A stretch of 64,000 nt of DNA, taken from assembly GCF_002160955.1 (NCBI RefSeq), contig NZ_NFLN01000001.1, positions 248,001-312,000 on the forward strand, in the 5' to 3' direction. This document shows positions 25,512 through 33,865 of the stretch, piece after piece. Below the pieces are notes generated by a model that was given only the letters and a program-made list of their open reading frames with translations, made no database searches and had not been told where the DNA came from. Position 1 is the stretch's first letter. Every line of letters starts with the position of its first letter. Source of the DNA: Gemmiger sp. An120 (GTDB taxonomy: Bacteria > Bacillota > Clostridia > Oscillospirales > Ruminococcaceae). Position numbers and translations under genes: made by a program.

Positions 25512-27029
25512 ATGGAATTGAAGGTGTTCAGAGACACCCTGACTGCGGCGGGCGGGTTGTGCGATACAAAGACCGAACTTCCCATCGAAACCGAGATTCT
25601 GATCCCGGACTATCTGCCGCAGGTGTTCAAGATTGTCAAATGCCAGGTGCGGCCGGTGGTGCTGCAGGCCCAGACCACCGGCGGCCGTCTCACGCTGGAC
25701 GGCTATCTGCGGTGTGTGGTGTTCTACCAGTCGGACGAGCAGCAGAACCTGTGCCAGACCGAGCAGAAACTGCCGTTCACCAAAACGCTGGATCTGCCTG
25801 CGCCGGAATATGGCGGCTGTCAGGTGCACACCGGCGGCGAGGTGGAGTATCTGAACTGCCGGGCGGTGAACCAGCGCCGGGTGGATGTGCGGGGGGCGTT
25901 CTCGCTGAATGTGACCCTGACCCTGCGGCAGGAGCAGCCGGTGATCACGGCCCTGTCCGGCAGCGGTGCCGAGCAGCTGCTGGGTACCCTGACCGGGGCC
26001 CGCCCGGTGGCGGCCCTGGATAAGCTCATCACCGCCGAGGAGGAGATCACCTTTCCCACGCCGCCCGCGGCCGTGCTGGACGTGACCGGCCTGGCCACCG
26101 TGCAGGAGATTCGTCTGCTGCCGGGCAAGGCGGTGATAAAAGGCGAGGTGGAAGCCCGGGTGCTCTACCGCATCGCCCCGGGCTGCGAGCTGGAGCAGCT
26201 GACCAGGGCGGTGCCCTTCAATCAGATCGTGGATGTGGACGGCGCGGCGGAGGACTGCCGCTGCTTTGCTTACGTGGAGCCGGTGGGCTGCACCCTGATG
26301 GCAGCCCCCAATCCCCAGACGCCGGGTACCGTGTCGGTCACGGCCATGCTGCGGCTACGGGTCTGGCGGCCCATGGAATGCGTGGTGGTGGAGGATGCCT
26401 TCTCCACCGAATACAACGCCCAGGTGGAGTATAAAACGGTCACGGTGGAGCAGATGGAAGCGCCGGTGGATCAGACGGTGCGCCTGACCCTGGAAGGTGC
26501 CCTGCCGGACGAGAACGCACGTATCCTGCACTGTTTTGCCAGCCTGGCCCCGACGGAAGCCGCGCAGGCCGGGCCGGGGGTGATGCTGCGGGGCCGCGGC
26601 ACCGCCCATGTGCTCTGCCTGAACAGCCTGGGCGAGATCGAGTGCTACGACAAGGCGTTTGAGTATCAGCTGCCCGACGTGTGGGAGGGCCAGATCCAGG
26701 AGTACCGGGCCGAATGCTGGGCGGATGTGGTGCAGTGCGCCGCCCGCAAGGAGAACGGCGGCATGGCCGCCGACCTGACGCTGCGGGTTACCGGCCTGAT
26801 GGCCCGGGCCAGGCAGCAGACGGTGGTCAGCGAAATGACCTGCGAAGACCCGCTGGAGCCCGCCGATCCGGACGTGGCGCTGCGCATCTGCTACGCCCAG
26901 GCAGGGGAGGACGTGTTCCACATTGCCAAGCGGTACCATGTGTCGCCGGCGGCGCTGCTGCGCGCAAACCAACTGGAACAGCCCCGTCTGGATGCGCCCG
27001 CCCGGCTTTTGATCCCGGTAGTGGGCTGA
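25512..27029 (+). CDS. DUF3794 (SPOCS) and LysM protein, spore coat type
   Basis: 505 residues. I chose the ATG at 25512 (MELKVFRDTL), which follows AAAGGGGCG. The N-terminal two thirds hold DUF3794/SPOCS-type beta domains (for example IETEILIPDYLPQVFKIVKC and a repeat around AVIKGEVEARVLYRI), used by Clostridia and Bacilli coat proteins such as SpoVID. The last 45 residues are a LysM domain (EDVFHIAKRYHVSPAALLRAN). There is no signal peptide, which fits a mother-cell cytoplasmic coat protein. It lies between spoVM and spoIVA, 22 bases from spoIVA. In Bacillus, SpoVID links SpoIVA to encasement of the coat; here this gene probably plays that part. The name spoVID is withheld because overall similarity could not be measured. 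Confidence 0.85.
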   Translation: MELKVFRDTLTAAGGLCDTKTELPIETEILIPDYLPQVFKIVKCQVRPVVLQAQTTGGRLTLDGYLRCVVFYQSDEQQNLCQTEQKLPFTKTLDLPAPEYGGCQVHTGGEVEYLNCRAVNQRRVDVRGAFSLNVTLTLRQEQPVITALSGSGAEQLLGTLTGARPVAALDKLITAEEEITFPTPPAAVLDVTGLATVQEIRLLPGKAVIKGEVEARVLYRIAPGCELEQLTRAVPFNQIVDVDGAAEDCRCFAYVEPVGCTLMAAPNPQTPGTVSVTAMLRLRVWRPMECVVVEDAFSTEYNAQVEYKTVTVEQMEAPVDQTVRLTLEGALPDENARILHCFASLAPTEAAQAGPGVMLRGRGTAHVLCLNSLGEIECYDKAFEYQLPDVWEGQIQEYRAECWADVVQCAARKENGGMAADLTLRVTGLMARARQQTVVSEMTCEDPLEPADPDVALRICYAQAGEDVFHIAKRYHVSPAALLRANQLEQPRLDAPARLLIPVVG

Positions 27030-27051
27030 CAGAAAAGGAGGTATCGCAACT

Positions 27052-28527
27052 ATGGAGCGTGAGCAACTGTATCAGGACATCGCCGCCCGCACCGGAGGCG
27101 ACATCTATATCGGGGTGGTGGGGCCGGTCCGCAGCGGCAAGAGCACCTTTATCAAAAAGTTTCTGGAACTGCTGGTGATCCCCCGCATTACCGACCCGGC
27201 CCGCCGGGCCCGTGCCCGGGACGAACTGCCCCAGTCGGCCGCGGGCCGCACCATCATGACCACCGAGCCAAAATTCGTGCCCGAAACCGCCGTCACGGTG
27301 GAACTGGAGGGCGGCGGCAGCTTCCGCACCCGGCTGATCGACTGCGTGGGCTATATGGTGGAGGGGGCCATGGGCCACGAGGAAAACGACCAGCCCCGCA
27401 TGGTCAAAAGTCCCTGGTTCGAGGAGGAAATCCCCTTTGACCAGGCCGCCGAGACCGGCACCCACAAGGTCATCTGTGACCATTCCACCATCGGCCTGGT
27501 TATCACCACCGACGGCTCCATCAGCGACATTCCCCGGGAGCGGTACGAGCCGGCGGAGCAGCGGGTCATTCAGGAACTGGAAGCGCTGGGCAAACCCTTT
27601 TTGGTGCTGCTCAACTGCACCGAGCCGGACAGCGAAGCAAGCCGCCGTCTGGCCCAGCAGATGCAGCAGCGGTACGGGCATGCGGTGCTGCCGGTAAGCT
27701 GCGTGGACCTGGACGTGCCGACGCTGGAGGCGATCCTGGCCAGCGTGCTGTATGAGTTCCCGGTGCGGGAGATCGCCTTTGCCATGCCCCGGTGGATTCC
27801 CATGCTGGATGCAGACCACTGGCTGCAGCAGGCGGTCTATGCCGGGGTGCGGGAATGGGCCGATCCGATCGACCGGATGAAGGACGTGGCCGCCAACGCG
27901 GATACCTTTGCCTGCGAGTATGTGAGCAGCGCCGTGATCGACGGCATGGATCTGGCGGAAGGCACCGTGCGGATGCGCCTGCAGCTGGAGCCGGATATCT
28001 TTTACCGGGTATTGGGGGAGACCACTGGCCTGGAGGTCTGCGACGAGGCCAGCCTGCTGCCCTGTGTGATCAGCCTGGCCAAGGCCCGCCGGGAATACGA
28101 GAAGATCCGTAACGCCCTGGAACAGGTGGAGGCCACCGGCTACGGCATCGTGATGCCGGCCATCAGTGAGCTGCATCTGGAAGAACCGGAGATCGTGCGC
28201 CAGGGCGGCCGGTATGGGGTCCGTCTGCGGGCCAGCGCCCCCTCCATCCATCTGCTCAAGGCCACCATACACACCGAGATCAGCCCCATTGTGGGCTCCG
28301 AGCGGCAGAGCGAGGAACTGGTTCTCAGCCTGCTGCAGGACTTCGAGCAGGACCCGCTCAAGATCTGGGAGTCCAACATCTTCGGCAAAAGCCTGCACGA
28401 ACTGGTCAACGAGGGGCTGCAGAACAAGCTGCTGCATATGCCCCAGGAGGCCCGCGCCCGCCTGCAGGAGACCCTGGAACGGGTCATCAACGAGGGCTGT
28501 TCCGGCCTGATTTGCATTATCCTGTAA
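27052..28527 (+). CDS. spoIVA: Stage IV sporulation protein A (coat basement ATPase)
   Basis: 491 residues, the length of SpoIVA. It polymerises on the forespore surface by ATP hydrolysis to form the basement layer of the coat, anchored by SpoVM. Walker A is GPVRSGKST (residues 24-32) and sits in an Era-like GTPase fold that uses ATP. Family segments are GRTIMTTEPKFVPE, VRLIDCVGYMV-like RLIDCVGYMVEGAMGHEEND, ETGTHKVICDHSTIGLVIT and the C-terminus NEGCSGLICIIL, where the family ends GGLIAIIL. That C-terminus is needed in B. subtilis for binding SpoVM. AAAAGGAGGT precedes the ATG. Every key motif looks intact, so the gene is under selection. Confidence 0.96.
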   Translation: MEREQLYQDIAARTGGDIYIGVVGPVRSGKSTFIKKFLELLVIPRITDPARRARARDELPQSAAGRTIMTTEPKFVPETAVTVELEGGGSFRTRLIDCVGYMVEGAMGHEENDQPRMVKSPWFEEEIPFDQAAETGTHKVICDHSTIGLVITTDGSISDIPRERYEPAEQRVIQELEALGKPFLVLLNCTEPDSEASRRLAQQMQQRYGHAVLPVSCVDLDVPTLEAILASVLYEFPVREIAFAMPRWIPMLDADHWLQQAVYAGVREWADPIDRMKDVAANADTFACEYVSSAVIDGMDLAEGTVRMRLQLEPDIFYRVLGETTGLEVCDEASLLPCVISLAKARREYEKIRNALEQVEATGYGIVMPAISELHLEEPEIVRQGGRYGVRLRASAPSIHLLKATIHTEISPIVGSERQSEELVLSLLQDFEQDPLKIWESNIFGKSLHELVNEGLQNKLLHMPQEARARLQETLERVINEGCSGLICIIL

Positions 28528-28534
28528 AGCGCCG

Positions 28535-28585
28535 GCCCGCGCCCGGCTCGCGGCGACCCTTGCGCCGGGGCCGGGCGCGGCTTTT
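28535..28585 (+). terminator. Terminator after spoIVA
   Basis: GCC-C-GCGCCCGGC (one bulge) pairs with GCCGGGCGCGGC, followed by TTTT. Confidence 0.85.
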
Positions 28586-28595
28586 GTACGAAAAT

Positions 28596-28616
28596 TGTAT
28601 CATGTGACACTATAAT
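28596..28616 (+). promoter_or_regulatory. TATAAT box with adjoining dyad, possible Crp/Fnr-family site
   Basis: A perfect TATAAT (28611-28616) has no good -35 at the right distance. In its place is an imperfect dyad TGTNNCATGNNACA (28596-28609), the kind of half-site pair used by Crp/Fnr regulators. A Crp/Fnr gene lies at the far end of the reductase gene (30716-31396). A second TATACT lies at 28667-28672. Confidence 0.35.
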
Positions 28617-28712
28617 TTTGCGCAAAACAGCGCCATACGCTCTCCGAAACCGCGGGGCAAACCGGGTATACTGAAAACAGGAATCCCAAGCCAAAAGGAG
28701 GTAAATACCCGT

Positions 28713-30650
28713 ATGAATCCCTACTTTCCCACCCTGTTCAGCCCCTGCAAGATCGGCAACGTGACCATCAAGAACCGCATCTGCAAGGCTCCCCAGACCA
28801 CTGGTCTGAGCCATATGGACGGCAGCGTTTCCTCCCGGCTGGTGCGCTGCTACGAGGACCTGGCCCGGGGCGAGGTCGGTATGATCATCGTGGAGTACGC
28901 GTTCGTGGACCGCAAGTACAGCAAGTCGGCCTCAAACCAGCTAGGTATCTGTGACGACGAATACATTGTGGGCCTGGGCTGGCTGGCGGACACCATCAAG
29001 AACCTGGGCAGCGTGCCCTGCATCCAGATCGAGCACTGCGGCCGTCAGCGTTTTTTGGGCCCGCCCATGAAGTCCGCGTCTCCCAACCCCTGGCCGCTCA
29101 TGTACGAGCGGTACGGCCGGGCCGCTATCCCGGAGGAATTGACCATCGACGAGATCCACCAACTGGTGGAGGACTTCGGCCGGGCGGCCCTGCGTGCCAA
29201 GACCGCCGGCTTCCAGGTAGTGGAGATCCACGGCGCCCACGGGTATCTGATCACCAACTTCCTGTCGCCCTTCACCAACCAGCGGCGGGATTGGTACGGC
29301 GGCAGCCGGGAGAACCGGTTCCGCTTCCTGGAGCAGGTGTTCACCCGCTGCAAGGAGTATGTGGGGGAGGATTTCCCCATCATCGTTCGGCTCAGCGGTA
29401 CCGACTATGAGCCCGGCGGCATGACCATCGACGATACCATCTACTATGCCCAGAGGCTGGAGCAGCTGGGCTGCGCCGCCATCGATGTGAGCGGCGGCGA
29501 TCATCACCAGATGATCCACCAGGTCACCCCCATGCAGCTGGACCGGGGCCACAACGTGTGGGCCGCTGAGGCCATCAAAAAGGTGGTGAAGATCCCGGTG
29601 TTTGCCACCGGATCCATCACTCAGCCGGACTTTGCCGAGGAGATCCTGGCCAGCGGCAAGGCAGACTTCATCAGCATGGGCCGGCCGCTGCTGGCGGACC
29701 CCTACTGGGCCAAAAAGGCGCAGGAAGGTCATCCGGAGGACATCTCCCCCTGCATCCGCTGCAACGAGGGTTGCCTGGACCGGGGCAACCATCTGGGCAA
29801 ATCCATCAATTGTACGATGAACCCCACCCTGGGCTTTGAGGACGCGCTGGCTATCCGGCCGGCCGACAAGGTCCGCAAGGTAGCGGTGGTAGGCGGCGGC
29901 CCCGCCGGCCTAAAGGCGGCCGACACCGCCGCGCTGCGCGGCCACGAGGTGACCCTGTTTGAAAAGCGGGCGCTGGGCGGCTGGCTCCACGAGGCCTCCT
30001 ACCCGGATTTCAAGGCGGACATCCGGGACGCGTTGCGCTATCTGGTCACCCAGGTGAACAAGCACGGGGTTACGGTGGTGGAAAAGGAGGCCACTGCCGC
30101 GGACCTGGCCGGGTTTGACGCGGTGATCGTGGCCACCGGCACCACCCCCGCTGGTCTGCCGGTGCCCGGCGCCGACCGGCCCAACGTGACCCTGGCTGTG
30201 GACGCCCTCAAGGAGGGCGGTGTGCGCCCCACCGGCCAGGTGGTGGTCGTTGGCGGCGGACTGATCGGGGTGGAGACCGCGGTGCTCTTCAGCCGGCAGC
30301 CGGACACCCAGGTGACCATCCTGGAGATGCTGCCCCAGATCATGAACGGCTGCAGCGACTGCGACAAGATCGTCTACGGCGGCTGGATCCAGGAGAACGG
30401 TGTGCAGGTGTTCACCTCCAGCAAGGTGGTCTCAATCGGGGAGGAAGGGGTCACCTTCGAGCAGAGGTCCCGCCGCGGCACCGTGCCGGCGGACCATGTG
30501 TTCCTGGCTACCGGCATGAAGCCCAACCAGGCCCTCTACGAGGAGCTGCTGGCCCAGGGTGTCATGGTGTACAACGTGGGGGACAGCCAGGCCCCCGGCA
30601 AGATTTACGACGCCGTCCACAGCGGCTACAAGGCCGGCCTGAAGGTATAA
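28713..30650 (+). CDS. Old-yellow-enzyme family flavin/Fe-S reductase (BaiCD/dienoyl-CoA reductase-like)
   Basis: 645 residues. The N-terminal TIM barrel (about 1-330) is of the OYE type: KIGNVTIKNRICKAPQTTG, FQVVEIHGAHGYLITNFLSP (catalytic His) and ISMGRPLLADPYW. A [4Fe-4S] cluster site CIRCNEGC, followed by another Cys about 20 residues later, links to the C-terminal part with two dinucleotide folds (VAVVGGGPAGLKAADTAALRG for FAD; VVVVGGGLIGVETAVLFSRQ for NAD(P)). This layout reduces activated C=C bonds of enoates, dienoyl-CoA or bile-acid and steroid-like enones, with electrons from NAD(P)H. The substrate is not predictable. AAAAGGAGG precedes the ATG. It converges on a Crp-type regulator gene that may control it. 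Confidence 0.92.
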   Translation: MNPYFPTLFSPCKIGNVTIKNRICKAPQTTGLSHMDGSVSSRLVRCYEDLARGEVGMIIVEYAFVDRKYSKSASNQLGICDDEYIVGLGWLADTIKNLGSVPCIQIEHCGRQRFLGPPMKSASPNPWPLMYERYGRAAIPEELTIDEIHQLVEDFGRAALRAKTAGFQVVEIHGAHGYLITNFLSPFTNQRRDWYGGSRENRFRFLEQVFTRCKEYVGEDFPIIVRLSGTDYEPGGMTIDDTIYYAQRLEQLGCAAIDVSGGDHHQMIHQVTPMQLDRGHNVWAAEAIKKVVKIPVFATGSITQPDFAEEILASGKADFISMGRPLLADPYWAKKAQEGHPEDISPCIRCNEGCLDRGNHLGKSINCTMNPTLGFEDALAIRPADKVRKVAVVGGGPAGLKAADTAALRGHEVTLFEKRALGGWLHEASYPDFKADIRDALRYLVTQVNKHGVTVVEKEATAADLAGFDAVIVATGTTPAGLPVPGADRPNVTLAVDALKEGGVRPTGQVVVVGGGLIGVETAVLFSRQPDTQVTILEMLPQIMNGCSDCDKIVYGGWIQENGVQVFTSSKVVSIGEEGVTFEQRSRRGTVPADHVFLATGMKPNQALYEELLAQGVMVYNVGDSQAPGKIYDAVHSGYKAGLKV

Positions 30651-30661
30651 GGCCACACTAA

Positions 30662-30706
30662 GCAGAGAGCCGGCCCCGGTGGTACATGCCGGGGCCGGCT
30701 CTCTGC
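30662..30706. terminator. Bidirectional terminator between the reductase and the Crp-type gene
   Basis: An 18-bp perfect stem (GCAGAGAGCCGGCCCCGG and complement) with a 9-base loop lies between converging genes. The T-rich flank on the + side is weak. Confidence 0.8.
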
Positions 30707-30715
30707 TTGCTTGTT

Positions 30716-31396
30716 TCAGGGAAGCTCCGCATAGGTCTGGCAAAGCTGTTCCAGCTTGGTCGGATCCAGGATGTGAAAGCCGATCCCGTCGCTGGCGATC
30801 ACGCCCTCCTGCCGCAGTACCCGGCAGGCCCGGGATACGCTGGCGCGGGAGCAGTTGATGGCGCAGGCCAGCTCCTGCTGGCTCATGCGCACCTGGGCCT
30901 GCTCGCCATCCCAGTTGGCCAGCAGAAAGTTGGCCAGCCGCAAGAACACGCTGTTCAAACTCTGGTTGGCCGCGTCAAAGCAGAGCTGCCGCAGCACCTG
31001 GCAGTAGTAGCGGGCCAGCACCACCGAAAAATCCGGGTCCCGGCGGATCATCTCTTCCAGAAACCGGTTCTGGAAGGGCAGCAGCCAGCAGTCGGTCAGG
31101 CAGGCGATGTTCATAAGCGAGGCCTGGCCCGGAATCAGGCAGTCCAGCCCGGCGATGCTGCCCGGCCCCAGGACCGCCACCGTGCGCTCGTTACCCTGGC
31201 AGTTGCCCGCATACACCCGCAGCCGGCCTTTGCACAGGTAGTACATCCAGTCCCGGCTCTCCCGGCTGCGGCATACACGCATCCCCTTGTCCAGCTTCAT
31301 GGGCGGCGGGCCGTTTTGCTCAAAGGCGCTCTGGTAGGGCAAAAATTCCCCCTCGAAAAAATACCGTATCTGGTAAGGGCTGCGGCTGGTGTTCAT
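30716..31396 (-). CDS. Crp/Fnr family transcriptional regulator
   Basis: 226 residues from the ATG at 31396, which overlaps the upstream helicase stop by four bases and follows AAAGGAGCG. A cyclic-nucleotide-binding-like beta barrel covers about residues 30-120 (MYYLCKGRLRVYAGN, LGPGSIAGLDCLIPGQ), then a dimer helix, then a winged helix-turn-helix (about 165-225; MSQQELACAINCSRASVSRA is the recognition element). Cysteines are scattered, but there is no N-terminal Fnr cluster of four. The cAMP-contact residues of true Crp are not evident, so the effector is unknown. It ends the minus-strand operon ATPase-helicase-regulator and faces the OYE-type reductase. Confidence 0.92.
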   Translation of the reverse strand: MNTSRSPYQIRYFFEGEFLPYQSAFEQNGPPPMKLDKGMRVCRSRESRDWMYYLCKGRLRVYAGNCQGNERTVAVLGPGSIAGLDCLIPGQASLMNIACLTDCWLLPFQNRFLEEMIRRDPDFSVVLARYYCQVLRQLCFDAANQSLNSVFLRLANFLLANWDGEQAQVRMSQQELACAINCSRASVSRACRVLRQEGVIASDGIGFHILDPTKLEQLCQTYAELP

Positions 31397-33777
31397 AGAC
31401 GCGCTCCTTTCTGCGGGTCCTCGTCCTCCCGCCGCCAGAATTCCGCTAGCTGTTCCGCCATCATGTCGGTACCGCGCACATCCCGGCAATGCTGCCAGTA
31501 CCCGGGGAACAGCCGTCGGTAGCCCGGTGTGCCGAACCGGCTGTCAAGCAGCAGCACCACGCCCCGGTCATCGGGGGTGCGGATCACCCGCCCGGCGGCC
31601 TGCATCACCTTGTTGAAGCCGGGATACTGGTAGGCGTAAGCAAATCCGTCCTCCCGGGTGCGGGCAAAATAATCCCGCAGCATCTCCTGCCGGGGATTCA
31701 CCTGGGGCAGGCCCACCCCCACCACGGCGGTGCCGATCAGGCGGCTGCCGGTCAGGTCGATGCCCTCGCCAAACACCCCGCCCATCACACAGAAGCCCAG
31801 CAGGGTCTTGTCCGGTTCTTCCCGGAAGTTGTCCAGAAAAGCGGCCCGTTCTTCCTCGCTCATGCCGCTGTCCTGCACCAGAATCTCAATCTCCGGATAC
31901 CGTTCGCAGAACCGTTGCCGCACCTGCTCCATGTAGCCATAGCTGGGAAAATAGGCCAGGTAGTTGCCCACCCGCCCGGCGGCCATCACCGCCAGGTAAT
32001 CGGTCACCCGGTCCAGGCTCTGTTCCCGGCGGGCGTAGCGGGTGTCCACATCCAGCGCGCAGAACAGCCCCATCCGCCCGGGATCAAAGGGGCTGGGCAG
32101 GCTTACCGCCGCCGCCTCACCGCAGCCCAGCACATCCCGGTAGTAAGGCAGGGGGGTCAGGGTGGCGCTGAACAGCGCCGCGCCCCGGCCCAGCGCCAGG
32201 CTTTCGTCCACAAACAGGCTTGGGTCCAGACAGATCAGTTCCACCCGTACCCGGCTGCCCGCGGCGGTGTACTGGGTGGCGTAATGCTCATCGTACCGGT
32301 CTGCGGTGCGCAGAAAATCCTTGATCGTAAAGTAGGCGTCCAGTACCTGATCGTACAGCTCGCCGCCGTTTTCGCCCCGGTGTTCCTCCAGCCACTGCTG
32401 CATCGGCGCGGTGCAGTGCCGTACCGCCTTGAGAAACTCCTCCGGGGCCGCGTCGGTAAACCAGCTGCGGGTCTCCTTTTCCTCACTCTCGTGGCGGATG
32501 TTCACAAAAGCGGTGTTCAGCGCCGCCAGTGCACGGGCCAGCTTGCCCCGTCCGCCCAGTGCCTTGCGCACCGCGTACAGAGGCTCCTTCTCCAGCCGGC
32601 TGGAATACATCTCCCGGGCCCGGTCGGGCAGGTTGTGGGCCTCGTCCACAAGAAACAGGCTCTGCCCGTCGCCGCCCTCAAAGAAGCGCTGCAGCCGGGC
32701 GGTGGGGTCAAACAGGTAGTTGTAATCCCCCACGATCACATCGCACCATAGCGAAATATCCAGCCCGAACTCAAAGGGGCAAAGCTGTTCCGTTTCGGCC
32801 AGCCGTTCAATGGTCTCCCGGTCAAAATGCCGGTGCTCCAGCGCCCGCCACAGCGCGTCCCGCCGCCGGTCAAAATATCCCCGTGCCAGCGGGCAGGCCT
32901 CCGGATTGCACTCCCGGCGTTCCCGGGGGCAGATCTTGTCCTTGGCGGTCAGTACAATGTAATTCAGTTCCAGCGGCCCCCGGTTCTGGTGCAGCAGTTC
33001 CAGCGCGTCCCGGGCCGCCTGCCGGGTGGTGGTGCGGGCCGTGAGATAAAACACCCGTTCCCCGTGCCCCTCGCCCAGGGCTTTCAACGCAGGGAACAGC
33101 GCGCTCATGGTTTTGCCGATGCCGGTGGGCGCCTGGCAGAATACCCGCTTGCCGTCCCGCATGGCCCGGTAGACCATGGCCGCCATCTCCCGCTGGCCCG
33201 CCCGGTATCCGTCAAAGGGGAATGCCAGCCCCCGCAGCGAAACGCCCCGGGCCTCATGATGGGCGGCGCTGCGCTTGGCCCAGGGGGCGTACTGCCGCAG
33301 CAGATCCAGAAAAAATTCTTGCAGTTCATCGGCACTGTATCGTTCCTCAAACCGGAACAGCCGCTCCTCGTCCACCTGAAAATAGGTCAGCCGCACCCCC
33401 ATCTCACTCAGGCCTTTCTGCGCCGCCAGAATGGCCGCGTATACCTTGGCCTGTGCCCAATGCACCGGGCTGTGATCCGGGGTGATCTGCTCACAGGGCA
33501 GGGTGGTGGTCTTGATCTCGTCAATGCAAATTACCCCGTCCGGGGCGGGGTAGACCCCATCCGCCCGGCCGTCAATCCGGTAGGGAACCTCCTCCACCGT
33601 CTGCTCCCAGCGCAGATAGACCTCCGGCTGGTAATCCGGCCCCTCTTTCTTCTGCAGCCAGCGGTGGATACGGGCCCCCTCCAGCGCCCGGTCCGGCCCG
33701 GAGAACCGGCTGTCGATACTGCCTGTCAGCAAAAGAAACTCCACCAGCTGCCGCACCGAAAGCTGCACCGCGTCCAT
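31393..33777 (-). CDS. XPD/DinG-like Fe-S helicase fused to a RecB-type nuclease domain
   Basis: 794 residues. Residues 60-115 look like a PD-(D/E)XK nuclease: RIDGRADG (Asp69 or Asp73), CIDEIKT (Glu87, Lys89) and QAKVY (Gln109, Tyr113, the RecB/Cas4 QxxxY signature). The superfamily 2 helicase follows: Walker A APTGIGKT (216-223), LTAKDKICPRERREC then EACP and LCPF giving four cysteines (283, 290, 295, 333) placed like the XPD [4Fe-4S] cluster, LVDEAHNLPD (DEAH 378-381), and the final QAAGRVIRTPDDRG. XPD-type enzymes unwind DNA 5'-3' in repair. A fused nuclease suggests processing of flaps or recombination intermediates. Start MDAVQLSVRQ follows GGGAGGTGACGG. Confidence 0.9.
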   Translation of the reverse strand: MDAVQLSVRQLVEFLLLTGSIDSRFSGPDRALEGARIHRWLQKKEGPDYQPEVYLRWEQTVEEVPYRIDGRADGVYPAPDGVICIDEIKTTTLPCEQITPDHSPVHWAQAKVYAAILAAQKGLSEMGVRLTYFQVDEERLFRFEERYSADELQEFFLDLLRQYAPWAKRSAAHHEARGVSLRGLAFPFDGYRAGQREMAAMVYRAMRDGKRVFCQAPTGIGKTMSALFPALKALGEGHGERVFYLTARTTTRQAARDALELLHQNRGPLELNYIVLTAKDKICPRERRECNPEACPLARGYFDRRRDALWRALEHRHFDRETIERLAETEQLCPFEFGLDISLWCDVIVGDYNYLFDPTARLQRFFEGGDGQSLFLVDEAHNLPDRAREMYSSRLEKEPLYAVRKALGGRGKLARALAALNTAFVNIRHESEEKETRSWFTDAAPEEFLKAVRHCTAPMQQWLEEHRGENGGELYDQVLDAYFTIKDFLRTADRYDEHYATQYTAAGSRVRVELICLDPSLFVDESLALGRGAALFSATLTPLPYYRDVLGCGEAAAVSLPSPFDPGRMGLFCALDVDTRYARREQSLDRVTDYLAVMAAGRVGNYLAYFPSYGYMEQVRQRFCERYPEIEILVQDSGMSEEERAAFLDNFREEPDKTLLGFCVMGGVFGEGIDLTGSRLIGTAVVGVGLPQVNPRQEMLRDYFARTREDGFAYAYQYPGFNKVMQAAGRVIRTPDDRGVVLLLDSRFGTPGYRRLFPGYWQHCRDVRGTDMMAEQLAEFWRREDEDPQKGARL

Positions 33778-33806
33778 GTCCCGTCACCTCCCGCAAAACA
33801 CCGGAA

Positions 33807-33846
33807 AGCCCGCGCCGCCAACAAAACGGCGCGGGCTGTTTTTCTT
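33807..33846. terminator. Hairpin between the ATPase and helicase genes
   Basis: AGCCCGCGCCG pairs with CGGCGCGGGCT. On the + strand it is followed by GTTTTTCTT; on the minus strand, the direction of the flanking genes, only by TTTCC. It may reduce read-through into the helicase gene or block antisense transcription. Confidence 0.55.
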
Positions 33847-33865
33847 GTTCCTTATTATACCACCA

